From NCBI GenBank assembly GCA_958295515.1, contig CATQGW010000001.1, forward strand, positions 841,522 to 905,521: a DNA stretch of 64,000 nucleotides, in the 5' to 3' direction. Below, in pieces: positions 17,625 to 26,145 of the stretch; position 1 is the stretch's first letter; each line of letters begins with the position of its first letter. The translations under genes and the position numbers were made by a program. This stretch comes from an uncultured Dehalococcoidia bacterium (GTDB lineage: Bacteria; Chloroflexota; Dehalococcoidia; Bin125). The notes beneath the pieces are model-generated. The model made no database searches, had not been told where the DNA came from, and saw nothing but the letters and a program-made list of their open reading frames with translations.

Positions 17625-20237
17625 ATGCCTGAGAACGAAACTGCTCCCACCGACACTCTGCTGGACGGCGTCCGCGTGATCGAAATCGGCGATGAGCAGG
17701 TCGCCTATTGCGGGCGGCTGCTGGCCGGGCTGGGCGCCGACGTGATCAAGGTCGAGCCGCCGGAGGGCTGCTCGACGCGGGCGATTGGGCCGTTCTATGA
17801 GGATCAGCCCGGAGCGGAGCGCTCGCTGTTCTGGTGGCACTACGGGCTGGGTAAGCGGTCGGTGGCGCTGGAGCTGTCAACGCCGGCGGGCGTGCGCGAC
17901 TTCGAGCGGCTGCTGGCCAGCGCCGATCTGCTGCTCGATGGGACGCCGCGCGGTATGTGGGCGGAGCTCGGGCTGCCGTTGGAAACGATTCGCGCGCGCT
18001 TCGGATCATTGATCGTCGCGCGGATGACGCCCTTCGGCGACGACGGGCCGTGGGCGAATTACCAGGCGTCGGACCTGATCCACCTCGCGCTGGGCGGACC
18101 GATGATGAACTGCGGCTACGATCCGCAGCCCGACGGCACGTACGACCTGCCGCCGATTGCGCCGCAGATGTGGCACGCATACCACATCGCCGGCGAGCAG
18201 CTTTGCATGAACGCGATCGGCGCGCTGATTGATCGGCGGCGCTCGGGGCGCGCGCAACTGCTGACCTGCGCCGTACATGACGCGGTATCGAAAAATACCG
18301 AGCTCGATCTGATGTCGTGGGTCTACCGGGCTGCAACGTTCTACCGCCAGACCTGCCGCCACGCGGCGGAGCAGATCACGCCGGTACCGTCGATCGGCCC
18401 GACCAAGGACGGTCGCTGGGTGATGGCGCTGGGGCGGGCGCGTTCGTCGCAGCTGATTGATTTCCTCAAGCGTTACGACATGGCCGCCGACCTGGACACG
18501 GAGCCGCCGGAAGGTGGCGGTGCAAGCCGCCGTCCGCGCGGTGAAGCGGCGGCGCACTTGGGCGAGGTGGTGCAGCGTCTGGTGCGCAAGTTCCGCTTTG
18601 TGGATGTGCCGTGGCGCGAGGCGCAGGAGCACGGCCAGCTCTGGGCGCCGCTGCGCAAGCCTCACGAAAACGCGGAAGACCCGCACTGGTGGGAGCGCGG
18701 CAGCTTCGCCCGCGTTCGCCATCCCGAGCACGACGCGGAGTTCGTCTACACGACCAGCAAATGGGTATCGACCGAGACGGCCTGGCGCGTGGGTCCACGC
18801 GCGCCGTTGGTCGGCGAGCACACCGGAGAGGTGCTCGACGCACTGCCCGCGATGCCGACGGCGACCGGAGCGGCGGCCTCACCGCCGACGCACGCGACCG
18901 ACGACGGCGCGCGTTCGCGCTGGGGAACGCCATTTCCGTTGGACGGCGTGCGCATCCTCGATTTCACCTGGTGGCTGGCGTCCGGCGGCGCGCCGCGTTA
19001 CCTCTCCGCGCTCGGCGCGGAAGACGTTAAGGTTGAGTGGCACCAGAACCTCGACCTGCGTGTCGGGATGGCGCAGTACGGCGTGGGCGGTCACGAAGCG
19101 CGCGCCGCCGCCACCTCGCCGCTGGCGGCGGATCTCAGTACGATCAATCGCTCCGGGCAGTTCAACGATTTTCACGCCGGGCACCGCGGTCTCTCGCTCA
19201 ACCTGCGGCATCCTGAGGGGCTGGCGATCGCCAAGCGGCTGGTCGCGGTGTCGGACATTGTGGCGGAGGGGTTTTCGCCGGGCGTGATGGAGCGCTGGGG
19301 TCTCGGTTACGACGTGATGCGCGAGATCAAGCCCGACATCATCTATCTCTCGCAGTCGGGGATGGGGCAGGTCGGCGTCTATGGGCGCTACCGCACGGTC
19401 GGACCGATTGCGGCGTCGATGGCGGGCATATCGGAGATGTCCGGATTGCCCGAGCCGTATGCGCCTGCCGGCTGGGGATACTCGTATCTCGACTGGTTCG
19501 GCGCGTATAACCTGGCGACGGCGATGATGGCCGCACTCTGGTACCGCGAGCGCACCGGCAAGGGGCAATGGATCGACTCCTCGCAGGTCGACTCCGGCAT
19601 CTACCTCAACGGTACGGCGGTACTCGACTGGTCTGCGAACGGGCGCGTCTGGCAGCGCTACGGCAATCGCTCGCCCTACAAGCCCGCCGCACCGCACGGG
19701 GCGTACCGCTGCCGCGCCGACGCGGAGTCGGAAGATCGCTGGATCGCGATCGCCTGCTTCACGGATGCGGAGTGGGAAGCGCTGCGGGACGCGATGGGGC
19801 GTCCCGAGTGGGCTTCGCAGCCCGAGTTTGCGTCGCTTGCCGAGCGCCTCGCCAACCAGGATGCGCTCGACGACAAGCTGAACGAGTGGACGCGGCAGCA
19901 GGAACGCTGGGAGCTGATGGAGCGGCTGCAGGCTGTCGGCGTCCCCGCCGGCGTTTGCCAGGATGCGCAGGATCGCTACGAGCGCGACCCGCAGCTGCGC
20001 CACCTGCGCTGGCTCACGGAGGTCGAGCACAGCGAGATGGGCGCCTGGCCGGTGCGCGAAATCCCCGTTAAGTGGGACCAAACTCCGCCGTTCATGGGCG
20101 GCCCAATCGACCGCGGCGCGCCCTGCTATGGCGAGGACAACCGCTACGTCCTCACCGAGTTGCTCGGCATGAGCACCCCCGAAATCGCCCGCCTCGCCGA
20201 GGACGGCGTGATCGCCGAGGGGCTGACTTCGGTATAA
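17625..20237 (+). CDS. Double-domain family III CoA-transferase (CaiB/BaiF)
   Basis: An 870-residue fusion of two CaiB/BaiF CoA-transferase domains. The first begins LLDGVRVIEIGDEQVAYCGR with LGADVIKVEPP; the second begins near residue 437 with LDGVRILDFTWWLASGGAPR. The second half keeps the catalytic Asp environment (GYSYLDWFGAYNLATAM, then RTGKGQWIDSS). In the first half the aligned position reads AYHIAGEQ, so Asp is apparently replaced and this half may be non-catalytic. The family moves CoA between carboxylic acids through an aspartyl-CoA intermediate. Fused double CaiB/BaiF proteins are known in aerobic degraders. Substrate unknown. Confidence 0.88.
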   Translation: MPENETAPTDTLLDGVRVIEIGDEQVAYCGRLLAGLGADVIKVEPPEGCSTRAIGPFYEDQPGAERSLFWWHYGLGKRSVALELSTPAGVRDFERLLASADLLLDGTPRGMWAELGLPLETIRARFGSLIVARMTPFGDDGPWANYQASDLIHLALGGPMMNCGYDPQPDGTYDLPPIAPQMWHAYHIAGEQLCMNAIGALIDRRRSGRAQLLTCAVHDAVSKNTELDLMSWVYRAATFYRQTCRHAAEQITPVPSIGPTKDGRWVMALGRARSSQLIDFLKRYDMAADLDTEPPEGGGASRRPRGEAAAHLGEVVQRLVRKFRFVDVPWREAQEHGQLWAPLRKPHENAEDPHWWERGSFARVRHPEHDAEFVYTTSKWVSTETAWRVGPRAPLVGEHTGEVLDALPAMPTATGAAASPPTHATDDGARSRWGTPFPLDGVRILDFTWWLASGGAPRYLSALGAEDVKVEWHQNLDLRVGMAQYGVGGHEARAAATSPLAADLSTINRSGQFNDFHAGHRGLSLNLRHPEGLAIAKRLVAVSDIVAEGFSPGVMERWGLGYDVMREIKPDIIYLSQSGMGQVGVYGRYRTVGPIAASMAGISEMSGLPEPYAPAGWGYSYLDWFGAYNLATAMMAALWYRERTGKGQWIDSSQVDSGIYLNGTAVLDWSANGRVWQRYGNRSPYKPAAPHGAYRCRADAESEDRWIAIACFTDAEWEALRDAMGRPEWASQPEFASLAERLANQDALDDKLNEWTRQQERWELMERLQAVGVPAGVCQDAQDRYERDPQLRHLRWLTEVEHSEMGAWPVREIPVKWDQTPPFMGGPIDRGAPCYGEDNRYVLTELLGMSTPEIARLAEDGVIAEGLTSV

Positions 20238-20268
20238 CAGCCCCGCGACTGTTACATCGGAGAAGCGG

Positions 20269-21432
20269 TTACAGCGCGCTGTAGAGCGCGTCGATCAGGC
20301 CGTTGACGCGCGGGTCGCCGCTGAGGTTGTTTTGCATCTGGTTCATCGTGTAGCCGAAGCCGATGCCGGCGTCGAGGTCGGCGTAGCCGAGCGAGCCGCC
20401 CGCGCCGGGGTGGCCGAAGGCGCGCGGGTTGGGACCGAGCGGCATGAAGTCGGCGGTCAGCATCCAGCCCAGGCCGAAGCGAGTCTCGAGTTGCAGGCAG
20501 GCGTCGGGGCCGTTGGACTGCTCGATGATCGCGTTTTCGATGGTTGCGGGGTTGAGCACGTGAATGCCGTCGATCGCGCCGCCGTTGGCGGCGCCGCCGT
20601 AGACGCGGGCGAGCGCGCGGGCGGTCGCGTGACCGTTGGCGGCGGGGATTTCGGCCGCGCGCCAATCCCGTCCGGCGGTGATGTTTTGCTCGTCCGGCCC
20701 GGCGATCGGCGGGTTGGAGAACGCGGCCGCGCCGACGCTGTCGGGCCCGCCGAAGAGATCGAGCAAGTCCGGCGCCTCCGGATCCGGCGGGGCGTCAACC
20801 AGCGTGGAGATGCGCCCGTCGAACTCGGGGCCGGTGCCGATGTGGGCGTCCAGCCCGAGCGGGGCGGCGAACTCCTCGCGCCAGTATGTGCCCAGGGAGC
20901 GTCCGTCGATCCGCCGCACGACCTCGCCGACCAGCCAGCCGTAGGTCAGCGCGTGGTAGCCGTGCCGCTCGCCCGGCGCCCACCATGGCTCCTGCTCCGC
21001 CAGCGCCTCGGTCATCGTGTCCCAGCTGAACATGTCCTCGATCACCAGCGGGCGGCGCACCGCCGCCATCCCGGCCTGGTGATTGAGCAGCATCCGCACC
21101 GGGATCGATTCCTTGCCCGCCGCGGCGAACTCCGGCCAGTACTGCGCGACCGGCGCATCCACATCGAGCAAGCCCTGCTCGACCAGCCGATGCGCGCAGA
21201 ATGCGGTCAGCCCCTTGGTCGTGGAGAACACGTTGACCAGCGTGTTGCGGTCCCACGCGCGCTCCTGCGCGGGCGAATACCAGCCGCCCCAGAGGTCGAC
21301 GATCGGTTCGCCGTGCAGGTACACGGCCACGGCCGCGCCCAGGTCTCCATGTTCCGCAAAGTTGCGCGCAAACGCCTCGCGCACCCCCTCAAATTGCGGC
21401 TCGCACCATCCACCAATCGGCACGTCTGTCAT
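20269..21432 (-). CDS. Serine beta-lactamase-like hydrolase/esterase
   Basis: A 387-residue serine hydrolase of the beta-lactamase class C/EstB group. The nucleophile motif SxxK is FSTTKGLTAF, the second motif is HALTYGWLVGEV (Tyr in place of YxN), and the third, HPGAGGSLGYADLDAG, replaces KTG. No signal peptide, so cytoplasmic and more probably an esterase than a resistance enzyme. The ATG at 21432 is chosen over an upstream TTG: it lies about 40 bases downstream of TAGACT and after GAGGCGGGG. It ends close to the convergent CoA-transferase gene. Confidence 0.87.
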   Translation of the reverse strand: MTDVPIGGWCEPQFEGVREAFARNFAEHGDLGAAVAVYLHGEPIVDLWGGWYSPAQERAWDRNTLVNVFSTTKGLTAFCAHRLVEQGLLDVDAPVAQYWPEFAAAGKESIPVRMLLNHQAGMAAVRRPLVIEDMFSWDTMTEALAEQEPWWAPGERHGYHALTYGWLVGEVVRRIDGRSLGTYWREEFAAPLGLDAHIGTGPEFDGRISTLVDAPPDPEAPDLLDLFGGPDSVGAAAFSNPPIAGPDEQNITAGRDWRAAEIPAANGHATARALARVYGGAANGGAIDGIHVLNPATIENAIIEQSNGPDACLQLETRFGLGWMLTADFMPLGPNPRAFGHPGAGGSLGYADLDAGIGFGYTMNQMQNNLSGDPRVNGLIDALYSAL

Positions 21433-21473
21433 GAATCCCCGCCTCTCAGCCAACGCTCGGTCGTCGCAGTCTA
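21433..21473 (-). promoter_or_regulatory. -10-like element before beta-lactamase-like gene
   Basis: On the minus strand TAGACT occupies 21473-21468, 35 bases before the ATG at 21432. Confidence 0.45.
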
Positions 21474-21498
21474 GGGGCAGCGGGGCGCGGGCGTATGC

Positions 21499-22236
21499 CT
21501 ACAGGAGACGCGCCGCCGGACGCTTCAACTGCGACTGCACAATTGCGTCTTTGATGGCGGATGCCAGCTCTTCTGTGGTTTCGACGCAGGTCACCAGCTC
21601 GTGATGTCGCAGCCTGGCGACTTTCGGGCTGTCGGCGTCAGAGTGATCGCTGCGAAGCGCGAGGATCAGCAGTTGCGGCTGCTTCCGCCCGTCGCGGCTC
21701 GTGCGGAGCGCCTCCTGCCCGGCGGCGATCGTGCCGCCCGACTCGCGGGGTTCAACAACGACGACGACGGCCGACAGCGCGCAGATCAGGGCATTGCGGG
21801 CCATTGCTCGGTGCGTGGTCCATCGCGTGCCTGGCAGAAACTGCGACACGACGGTCAATCTGTCGAGTTCGGTATCGAAGCCTCGATATTCCTCTCGCAG
21901 TCGGAATCGTTCGATGCCCTCGGCCATCACCGCCACCGTTGATCCCCCTGCGGACAACGCCGCGACATGCCCTGCTGTGTCCACGCCGCGTGCGTAGCCG
22001 CTGACCAGCGGTACGCCGAGATCGGCCGCGGCGGCGCCCGCGACGCGAGCCATCGCAATCCCATCCGCCGACGCATCGCGCGAGCCGCACAATCCAACTC
22101 CGGCGGTCAACAGCAGCTCCGCGCGGCCGTGTAGATCGAGCGATGCGACCCCCGCGCCCGATTCGCTGAAGACGTGGAGTTGCTTCGGCAGATGGTCTGC
22201 GGTCAGATCGATCCCTTTAATGTCGAGAGTCGTCAT
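21499..22236 (-). CDS. DprA-like (SLOG fold) protein, ShosA-like
   Basis: A 245-residue protein with the DprA/Smf Rossmann-like core: ELLLTAGVGLCGSRDASADG, then VSGYARGVDTAGHVAALSAGG and TVAVMAEGIERF, and later VVVVEPRESGGTIAAGQEAL. This matches DprA's conserved GSR, SGxAxGID, and SGxL blocks, but the protein lacks the extra domains of competence DprA. It starts 2 bases after the stop of the phosphoribosyltransferase gene, so the two are one operon. A PRTase plus DprA-like pair is the composition of the ShosTA toxin-antitoxin defence system, where the DprA-like partner is the antitoxin; that role is inferred here. A competence function is less likely given this pairing. Confidence 0.75.
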   Translation of the reverse strand: MTTLDIKGIDLTADHLPKQLHVFSESGAGVASLDLHGRAELLLTAGVGLCGSRDASADGIAMARVAGAAAADLGVPLVSGYARGVDTAGHVAALSAGGSTVAVMAEGIERFRLREEYRGFDTELDRLTVVSQFLPGTRWTTHRAMARNALICALSAVVVVVEPRESGGTIAAGQEALRTSRDGRKQPQLLILALRSDHSDADSPKVARLRHHELVTCVETTEELASAIKDAIVQSQLKRPAARLL

Positions 22237-22238
22237 GG

Positions 22239-23084
22239 CTACGCCTCCATGGGCCAGTTGGCGGTTTTGGGTGCGAGACCCAGGCACTCCTTGGCCGTTT
22301 TCGTCGCCGTCAGCGAGAGGACGGCTGCCGCCCCTGCCTTGCGGAGGACCTGCGCCATCGCGTTGACGGTTGCGCCTGTTTCGTAGATGTCGTCGATCAC
22401 AAGGGCGACCTTGTCGCGCATATTTCCCATCACGGTGTACTGCTGCGCGAGGTGTTCTGCAGAGGCCTTCTCCGCGGGGATCAAATTCTTCTGCGGCGCA
22501 GTATTGGAGGATCGAATTGTCATCACCTCCTTGCGCGTTCGCCACGCCAGGCGCTCGGCGATGAATGCAGGGAGATCGTAGTATTTGTCGGGATTCGTAG
22601 ATGGCGCAGGGACGATTATGTCCGCGTTGGCGTAGGGCGGCATTGCTTCAATCCAGGAGAGCATTTTCTCGGCAAGCTGCTCTGCGATGTGAGGATCACC
22701 AGGGCTTGATGCTCGGTCGTAGGGCTTCGCCTGTCGCACGAGCTTGCCGATGTCGGAATGCGCCGAGTCATCTGTGTTCTTGCACCATGGCCTATGGATG
22801 CGGAGCGCATGCGACGCATCGGCGGAATCCTCGATCGTCACGCTGGTCTCCAGCAAATACAGGACAGTCTCGGCTTGAACGCGCCGGTTACCCAAATCGG
22901 CTCGCGCGTCTCCGGCGATGCGTCCGCCTGCGATCTCTCTTATGGTCCATGTGGGCAAGAATCGTCGCAGGATGCCGACGAAGTTCACCGAGCCACTGGT
23001 GTCCGGATGCGGCACGGCTATGAACTGGTGGCTGGAGCCTTGCACAACCCACGACGTGCTCTCGATCCGACTGCAGACAGGCAT
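22239..23084 (-). CDS. ComF-like phosphoribosyltransferase, ShosT-like
   Basis: A 281-residue protein whose C-terminal half is a type I phosphoribosyltransferase: the PRPP loop is VALVIDDIYETGATV (about residues 223-237), with ADIIVPAPSTNPDKYYDLP before it, as in ComF proteins. The first ~140 residues are unrecognised. Codon use and GC are lower than in neighbours, pointing to acquisition. It has its own promoter-like sequence (see 23085-23150) and is followed 2 bases later by the DprA-like gene. In ShosTA the PRTase is the toxin; by analogy this may be the effector. Domain is secure, role inferred. Confidence 0.78.
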   Translation of the reverse strand: MPVCSRIESTSWVVQGSSHQFIAVPHPDTSGSVNFVGILRRFLPTWTIREIAGGRIAGDARADLGNRRVQAETVLYLLETSVTIEDSADASHALRIHRPWCKNTDDSAHSDIGKLVRQAKPYDRASSPGDPHIAEQLAEKMLSWIEAMPPYANADIIVPAPSTNPDKYYDLPAFIAERLAWRTRKEVMTIRSSNTAPQKNLIPAEKASAEHLAQQYTVMGNMRDKVALVIDDIYETGATVNAMAQVLRKAGAAAVLSLTATKTAKECLGLAPKTANWPMEA

Positions 23085-23150
23085 GTTGCGCCCTTTCGCG
23101 CACTCTGGTCAGACTGCTCAAATGATACATGCGTTCTACGCATTGCGCAA
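23085..23150 (-). promoter_or_regulatory. Promoter of the PRTase/DprA operon
   Basis: Minus-strand TATCAT (23127-23122) with TTGCGC (23150-23145) 17 bases upstream makes a fair sigma-70 promoter, 37 bases before the ATG at 23084. The stretch 23085-23193 carries no gene. Confidence 0.45.
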
Positions 23151-23193
23151 ATTCACCGACCGGAGGCAATGCTTGCCGACGCGCTGTGCGCTG

Positions 23194-23946
23194 TTAGCCG
23201 TTGATGTCGCAGCCGAGGAAGACTCGGTTTCGTTGCTGGCAGGCAGCCAGCACTGAGAAGGCGCCGGCGGCGGGATCGACGACCAGATCGCCGGGGTTGG
23301 TCACCGCTTCAATCAGTTCGGCTTGCAGCTCGACCGGCTTGGGGTGGACGCCGCGTTGCTGGGGCGCTGTTTCCGACCAGACGTCGGGAATGGTGTGGAC
23401 TTTCCATATGCCTTTCGCCTTGCGGGGCGCTTTCTGCAGCACGACCAGGTACTCCGACTTGCGACGGGAGCGATAGCCCATCCCGATTCGCCCCTTGTCC
23501 CACGTGATCAGATCGACCACATCCAGCGATGTCCCGGCCAGCCAGTCGCGAAAGCCGGTGCAGAGGTGAAACTTGTCCATCCAGAGGAACAGGTGGCCGC
23601 TGCCGATCAGGATGCGGTCGAGCTCGCCGATGAACTGGGCGATGGCCTGCTCGCTCATCTGGGGCAGCGACGCGCGGCCCTGACCCCTGTGGACTCCTTC
23701 GTTGCCGTAGGCGAGATGATCAAGCACGCCGCGGTATTGCGGGTCGAAGAAGGCGGCGGGCACGGCGGAGTCCGGGAGGGCGGCGAGGAGGTGGAGGCCG
23801 TCCATCTTCAGGCGGGTGTTGGCCGTCAACTCGGGGGGCAGCGCGATGGAGGGTTGCTCGAGCAGGCGCTCATTCGAGAAGACCGAGAGTTGGCCCTGCT
23901 CTGGCGTTGCGCTGTCCTCAGCCGTTGTATGCGCGTCGCGCGTCAT
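23194..23946 (-). CDS. DNA methyltransferase (N6-adenine/N4-cytosine, beta-class)
   Basis: A 250-residue DNA amino-methyltransferase. Motif IV is FDPQYRG, a variant of DPPY; motif I is VVDPAAGAFSVLAACQQ followed by FLGCDI near the C-terminus, so motif order is IV then I, as in the N6_N4_Mtase (beta) class. A segment ITWDKGRIGMGYRSRRKSEY resembles the region after motif V-VIII in that class. No restriction enzyme gene is adjacent. It lies 109 bases upstream of the PRTase/DprA operon on the same strand. ATG at 23946 preceded by GGAGGA. May be an orphan methylase or a member of the defence cassette. Confidence 0.82.
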   Translation of the reverse strand: MTRDAHTTAEDSATPEQGQLSVFSNERLLEQPSIALPPELTANTRLKMDGLHLLAALPDSAVPAAFFDPQYRGVLDHLAYGNEGVHRGQGRASLPQMSEQAIAQFIGELDRILIGSGHLFLWMDKFHLCTGFRDWLAGTSLDVVDLITWDKGRIGMGYRSRRKSEYLVVLQKAPRKAKGIWKVHTIPDVWSETAPQQRGVHPKPVELQAELIEAVTNPGDLVVDPAAGAFSVLAACQQRNRVFLGCDING

Positions 23947-23984
23947 GGTTCCTCCAGCCGCTGCAGGCGTGGACGGCTGGCGGC

Positions 23985-23991
23985 TACGATA
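23985..23991. promoter_or_regulatory. Overlapping divergent -10 elements
   Basis: The near-palindrome CTACGATAG (23984-23992) gives TACGAT on the plus strand (54 bases before the ATG at 24045) and TATCGT on the minus strand (39 bases before the ATG at 23946). The two divergent genes would share the same -10 bases. Confidence 0.35.
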
Positions 23992-24044
23992 GGCCAAGAT
24001 CGGCGGTGGTCGCGCGAGGCGACTGCCGGTGCGAGGAGGCCGAC

Positions 24045-24992
24045 ATGCCTGAGGTTCCGAGTGAGGCGCAGGTGCTTTCGTGGATGGACGAGCTCTCGAA
24101 CTGGGGGCGCTGGGGGGAGAACGACCAGCTGGGAACGCTGAATTTGGTCACGCCGGAGGTGCGGCGGGCGGCGGCGGCGCTGGTCTCCGAGGGCGTTTCG
24201 GTGTCGTGCGCGTGGGATATCGAGAATACGCACCAGCCCGATCACGCGATGGGCACGCCGCAGCGTTTCATGGTGGCAACGGGCGAGAGCGCGGCGGCGC
24301 AGGCTGAGCGCGGCAACCGCATGGGCGGCTGCCTGGAGTTCTTCGGGCTCGTCTACCACGGCTACGCGATCACCCACCTCGACGGGCTGTGCCACATCTT
24401 CTGGGACGGCAAGATGTACAACGGCAAGCCGGCGCATCTGGTCAACGCGGCGGGCGGGGCGACCAACCTGCCGATCACGGAACTGCGCGACGGGATCGTG
24501 ACGCGGGGCGTGATGCTCGATATCGCAGCGCTCAAGGGTGTGGACTGGATGGGCCCCGGCGAGGGCGTGTTCCCCGAGGACCTGGAGGCTGCCGAGGAGC
24601 GGCAGGGCGTGCGCGTGCAGCCGGGCGACGCGGTGCTGCTGCGCACCGGCTACGGCCGGCGCAAGCGCGAGGTCGGGCGCGAGTCGCTGCTCGAAACCGG
24701 CTTCCCGGGCTGGCATGTGGCCTGCGCGCCGTGGCTGCGCGAGCGCGGCGTCTCGGTGATCGGCGCGGACACGGCGACCGATGTCAATCCCTCGGGCTAC
24801 CAGCAGTTGGGCATCCCGCTGCACGCTGTGGGGATCGCCGCGATGGGTCTGTGGCTGATCGACAACATGCAGCTGGAGGACCTTGCGGCGGCCTGCAACC
24901 GTTACGGGCGGCACGAGTTCCAGTTTCTGCTCAGCCCGCTGCGGATCATCGGCGGCACCGGCAGCCCCGCGAATCCGCTGGCGGTGTTCTAA
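24045..24992 (+). CDS. Cyclase-family hydrolase (kynurenine formamidase-like)
   Basis: A 315-residue metal-dependent hydrolase of the cyclase family (PF04199). The metal site is YAITHLDGLCHIFWDGKMY, containing HxDxxxH; further conserved blocks are GVMLDIA, PGDAVLLRTGYG and VSVIGADTATDV. The start at 24045 follows GCGAGGAGG and is where the homologous domain begins. Likely substrates are amides or lactones; members in degraders act in aromatic catabolism. Divergent from the methyltransferase gene. Confidence 0.88.
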   Translation: MPEVPSEAQVLSWMDELSNWGRWGENDQLGTLNLVTPEVRRAAAALVSEGVSVSCAWDIENTHQPDHAMGTPQRFMVATGESAAAQAERGNRMGGCLEFFGLVYHGYAITHLDGLCHIFWDGKMYNGKPAHLVNAAGGATNLPITELRDGIVTRGVMLDIAALKGVDWMGPGEGVFPEDLEAAEERQGVRVQPGDAVLLRTGYGRRKREVGRESLLETGFPGWHVACAPWLRERGVSVIGADTATDVNPSGYQQLGIPLHAVGIAAMGLWLIDNMQLEDLAAACNRYGRHEFQFLLSPLRIIGGTGSPANPLAVF

Positions 24993-25011
24993 GCCGGGCC
25001 GGGCGCGGCGA

Positions 25012-26052
25012 TCAGGCGTTCGGGGTGAGGTGGACCTTGACCGACAGGCTGCTCTTGTCGAGCGCGGTGTCGAACGCTTCGTTCACATCGTCCAGCCCGA
25101 AGCGGTGGGTGATCAGTGAGCGCGCCTCGTCGCGGCAGCCGGTCAGCATGTCGAGCGCCTTGCGGTAGTCGGGCACGCGCCCGCCGGGCGCCGCGTAGGT
25201 GACTGCGCCGACCATCGTGATTTCGCGTCCGAGCAGGGTGAGCGGGTTGAGTCCGGCGTCCTCGATGGCGAAGACGCCGAGGATCACGACCCGGCCGAGC
25301 CGGCGCACGGCGTTGACGGAGGTGCGGATGGTGTCGGCGTGGCCGCCGACGCATTCGGCCACGACATCGATGGCGTCGTCCGTGGCGAGCTCGGCGAGGC
25401 GCTGCTTGCCCGCTTCGTCGTCGCCGATGATCTCGACCGCGCCGAGCTGCCGCGCCGCCTCCTGCTGATGCGGGTAGCGGGCGAGCATGATCACCTGCGC
25501 GCCGTAGGCCTGGGCGGCGAGCTGGGCGGTGAGGCCGATGCTGCCGCCGCCGATCACGAGCACGGTCTCTCCGTCGCCCAGACTGATCTCCTCATAGCCG
25601 TGCACCGAGCAGGCCAGCGGCTCGGCGATTGCGGTGAGCTCGCCGTCGATGCCGGGCGGGGCGGCGAAAACAGCCTCGCTCGGGGCGAGCACCTGCTGCG
25701 CCATGCCGCCGTCGACGGCGATGCCGATCAGCCCGCCGGCGACCTGGCATTGGTTGTAGCGGCCGGCGGAGCAGTGCCCGCAGGTTCCGCAGCGGAGCAG
25801 CGGTTCGACTCCGACCACATCGCCCTCGCTGAAGCCGGAGACACCCGAGCCGACTGCGGCCACGATGCCGCCGATCTCGTGCCCCGGCGTGCGCGAGGCC
25901 TGGGGCGGGAAGTCGCCTCGATACCAGTGGAGATCGGAGCCGCAGATGCCGGCGTTGACGACCTGCACCAGCACTTCACCCTCGCCGGGCGCGCGATCGG
26001 CCTCGTCCAGCACGCTCAGCGTTTGGTCTGCATTCCAGGCTGCTCGGCGCAT
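25012..26052 (-). CDS. Zinc-dependent alcohol dehydrogenase (sorbitol/threonine dehydrogenase type)
   Basis: A 346-residue MDR dehydrogenase. Catalytic zinc region AGICGSDLHWYRGDFP and GHEIGGIVAAVG; four structural-zinc cysteines in LLRCGTCGHCSAGRYNQC; NAD-binding VLVIGGGSIGLTAQLAAQ. The start is taken at ATG 26052 (MRRAAWNADQTLSV), where the family N-terminus begins; further upstream sequence is in frame but not family-like. Convergent with the cyclase gene, 19 bases apart. Confidence 0.9.
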   Translation of the reverse strand: MRRAAWNADQTLSVLDEADRAPGEGEVLVQVVNAGICGSDLHWYRGDFPPQASRTPGHEIGGIVAAVGSGVSGFSEGDVVGVEPLLRCGTCGHCSAGRYNQCQVAGGLIGIAVDGGMAQQVLAPSEAVFAAPPGIDGELTAIAEPLACSVHGYEEISLGDGETVLVIGGGSIGLTAQLAAQAYGAQVIMLARYPHQQEAARQLGAVEIIGDDEAGKQRLAELATDDAIDVVAECVGGHADTIRTSVNAVRRLGRVVILGVFAIEDAGLNPLTLLGREITMVGAVTYAAPGGRVPDYRKALDMLTGCRDEARSLITHRFGLDDVNEAFDTALDKSSLSVKVHLTPNA

Positions 26053-26105
26053 CGCTCGCGCCCCCTTCCACCGTGCCCGCGCGCTGTTCGCGCGGCGCAA
26101 GGCTA
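26053..26105 (-). promoter_or_regulatory. -10-like element before alcohol dehydrogenase
   Basis: Minus-strand TAGCCT at 26105-26100, 47 bases before the ATG at 26052, with GGAAGGGGG as ribosome site. Confidence 0.4.
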
Positions 26106-26133
26106 GCACCTCAGCAGGGCTGCCGACCGCCTG

Positions 26134-26145
26134 TAGGCTGGCGGC
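26134..26145 (+). promoter_or_regulatory. Leaderless promoter of esterase gene
   Basis: TAGGCT at 26134-26139 with 6 bases to the ATG at 26146 and no Shine-Dalgarno. The block CCGCCTGTAGGCT around it recurs before the paralogous gene at 27105. Confidence 0.5.

Noticed and set aside
20235-20254. TAACAG...CTGTTA inverted repeat after the CoA-transferase
   Set aside because: Only 6-bp arms with an 8-base loop and no T tract; too weak to call a terminator.
21499-23084. Natural competence genes (dprA/comF)
   Set aside because: No other com genes are near, the two are directly adjacent and the DprA-like protein is short; the ShosTA-like reading explains the pairing better.
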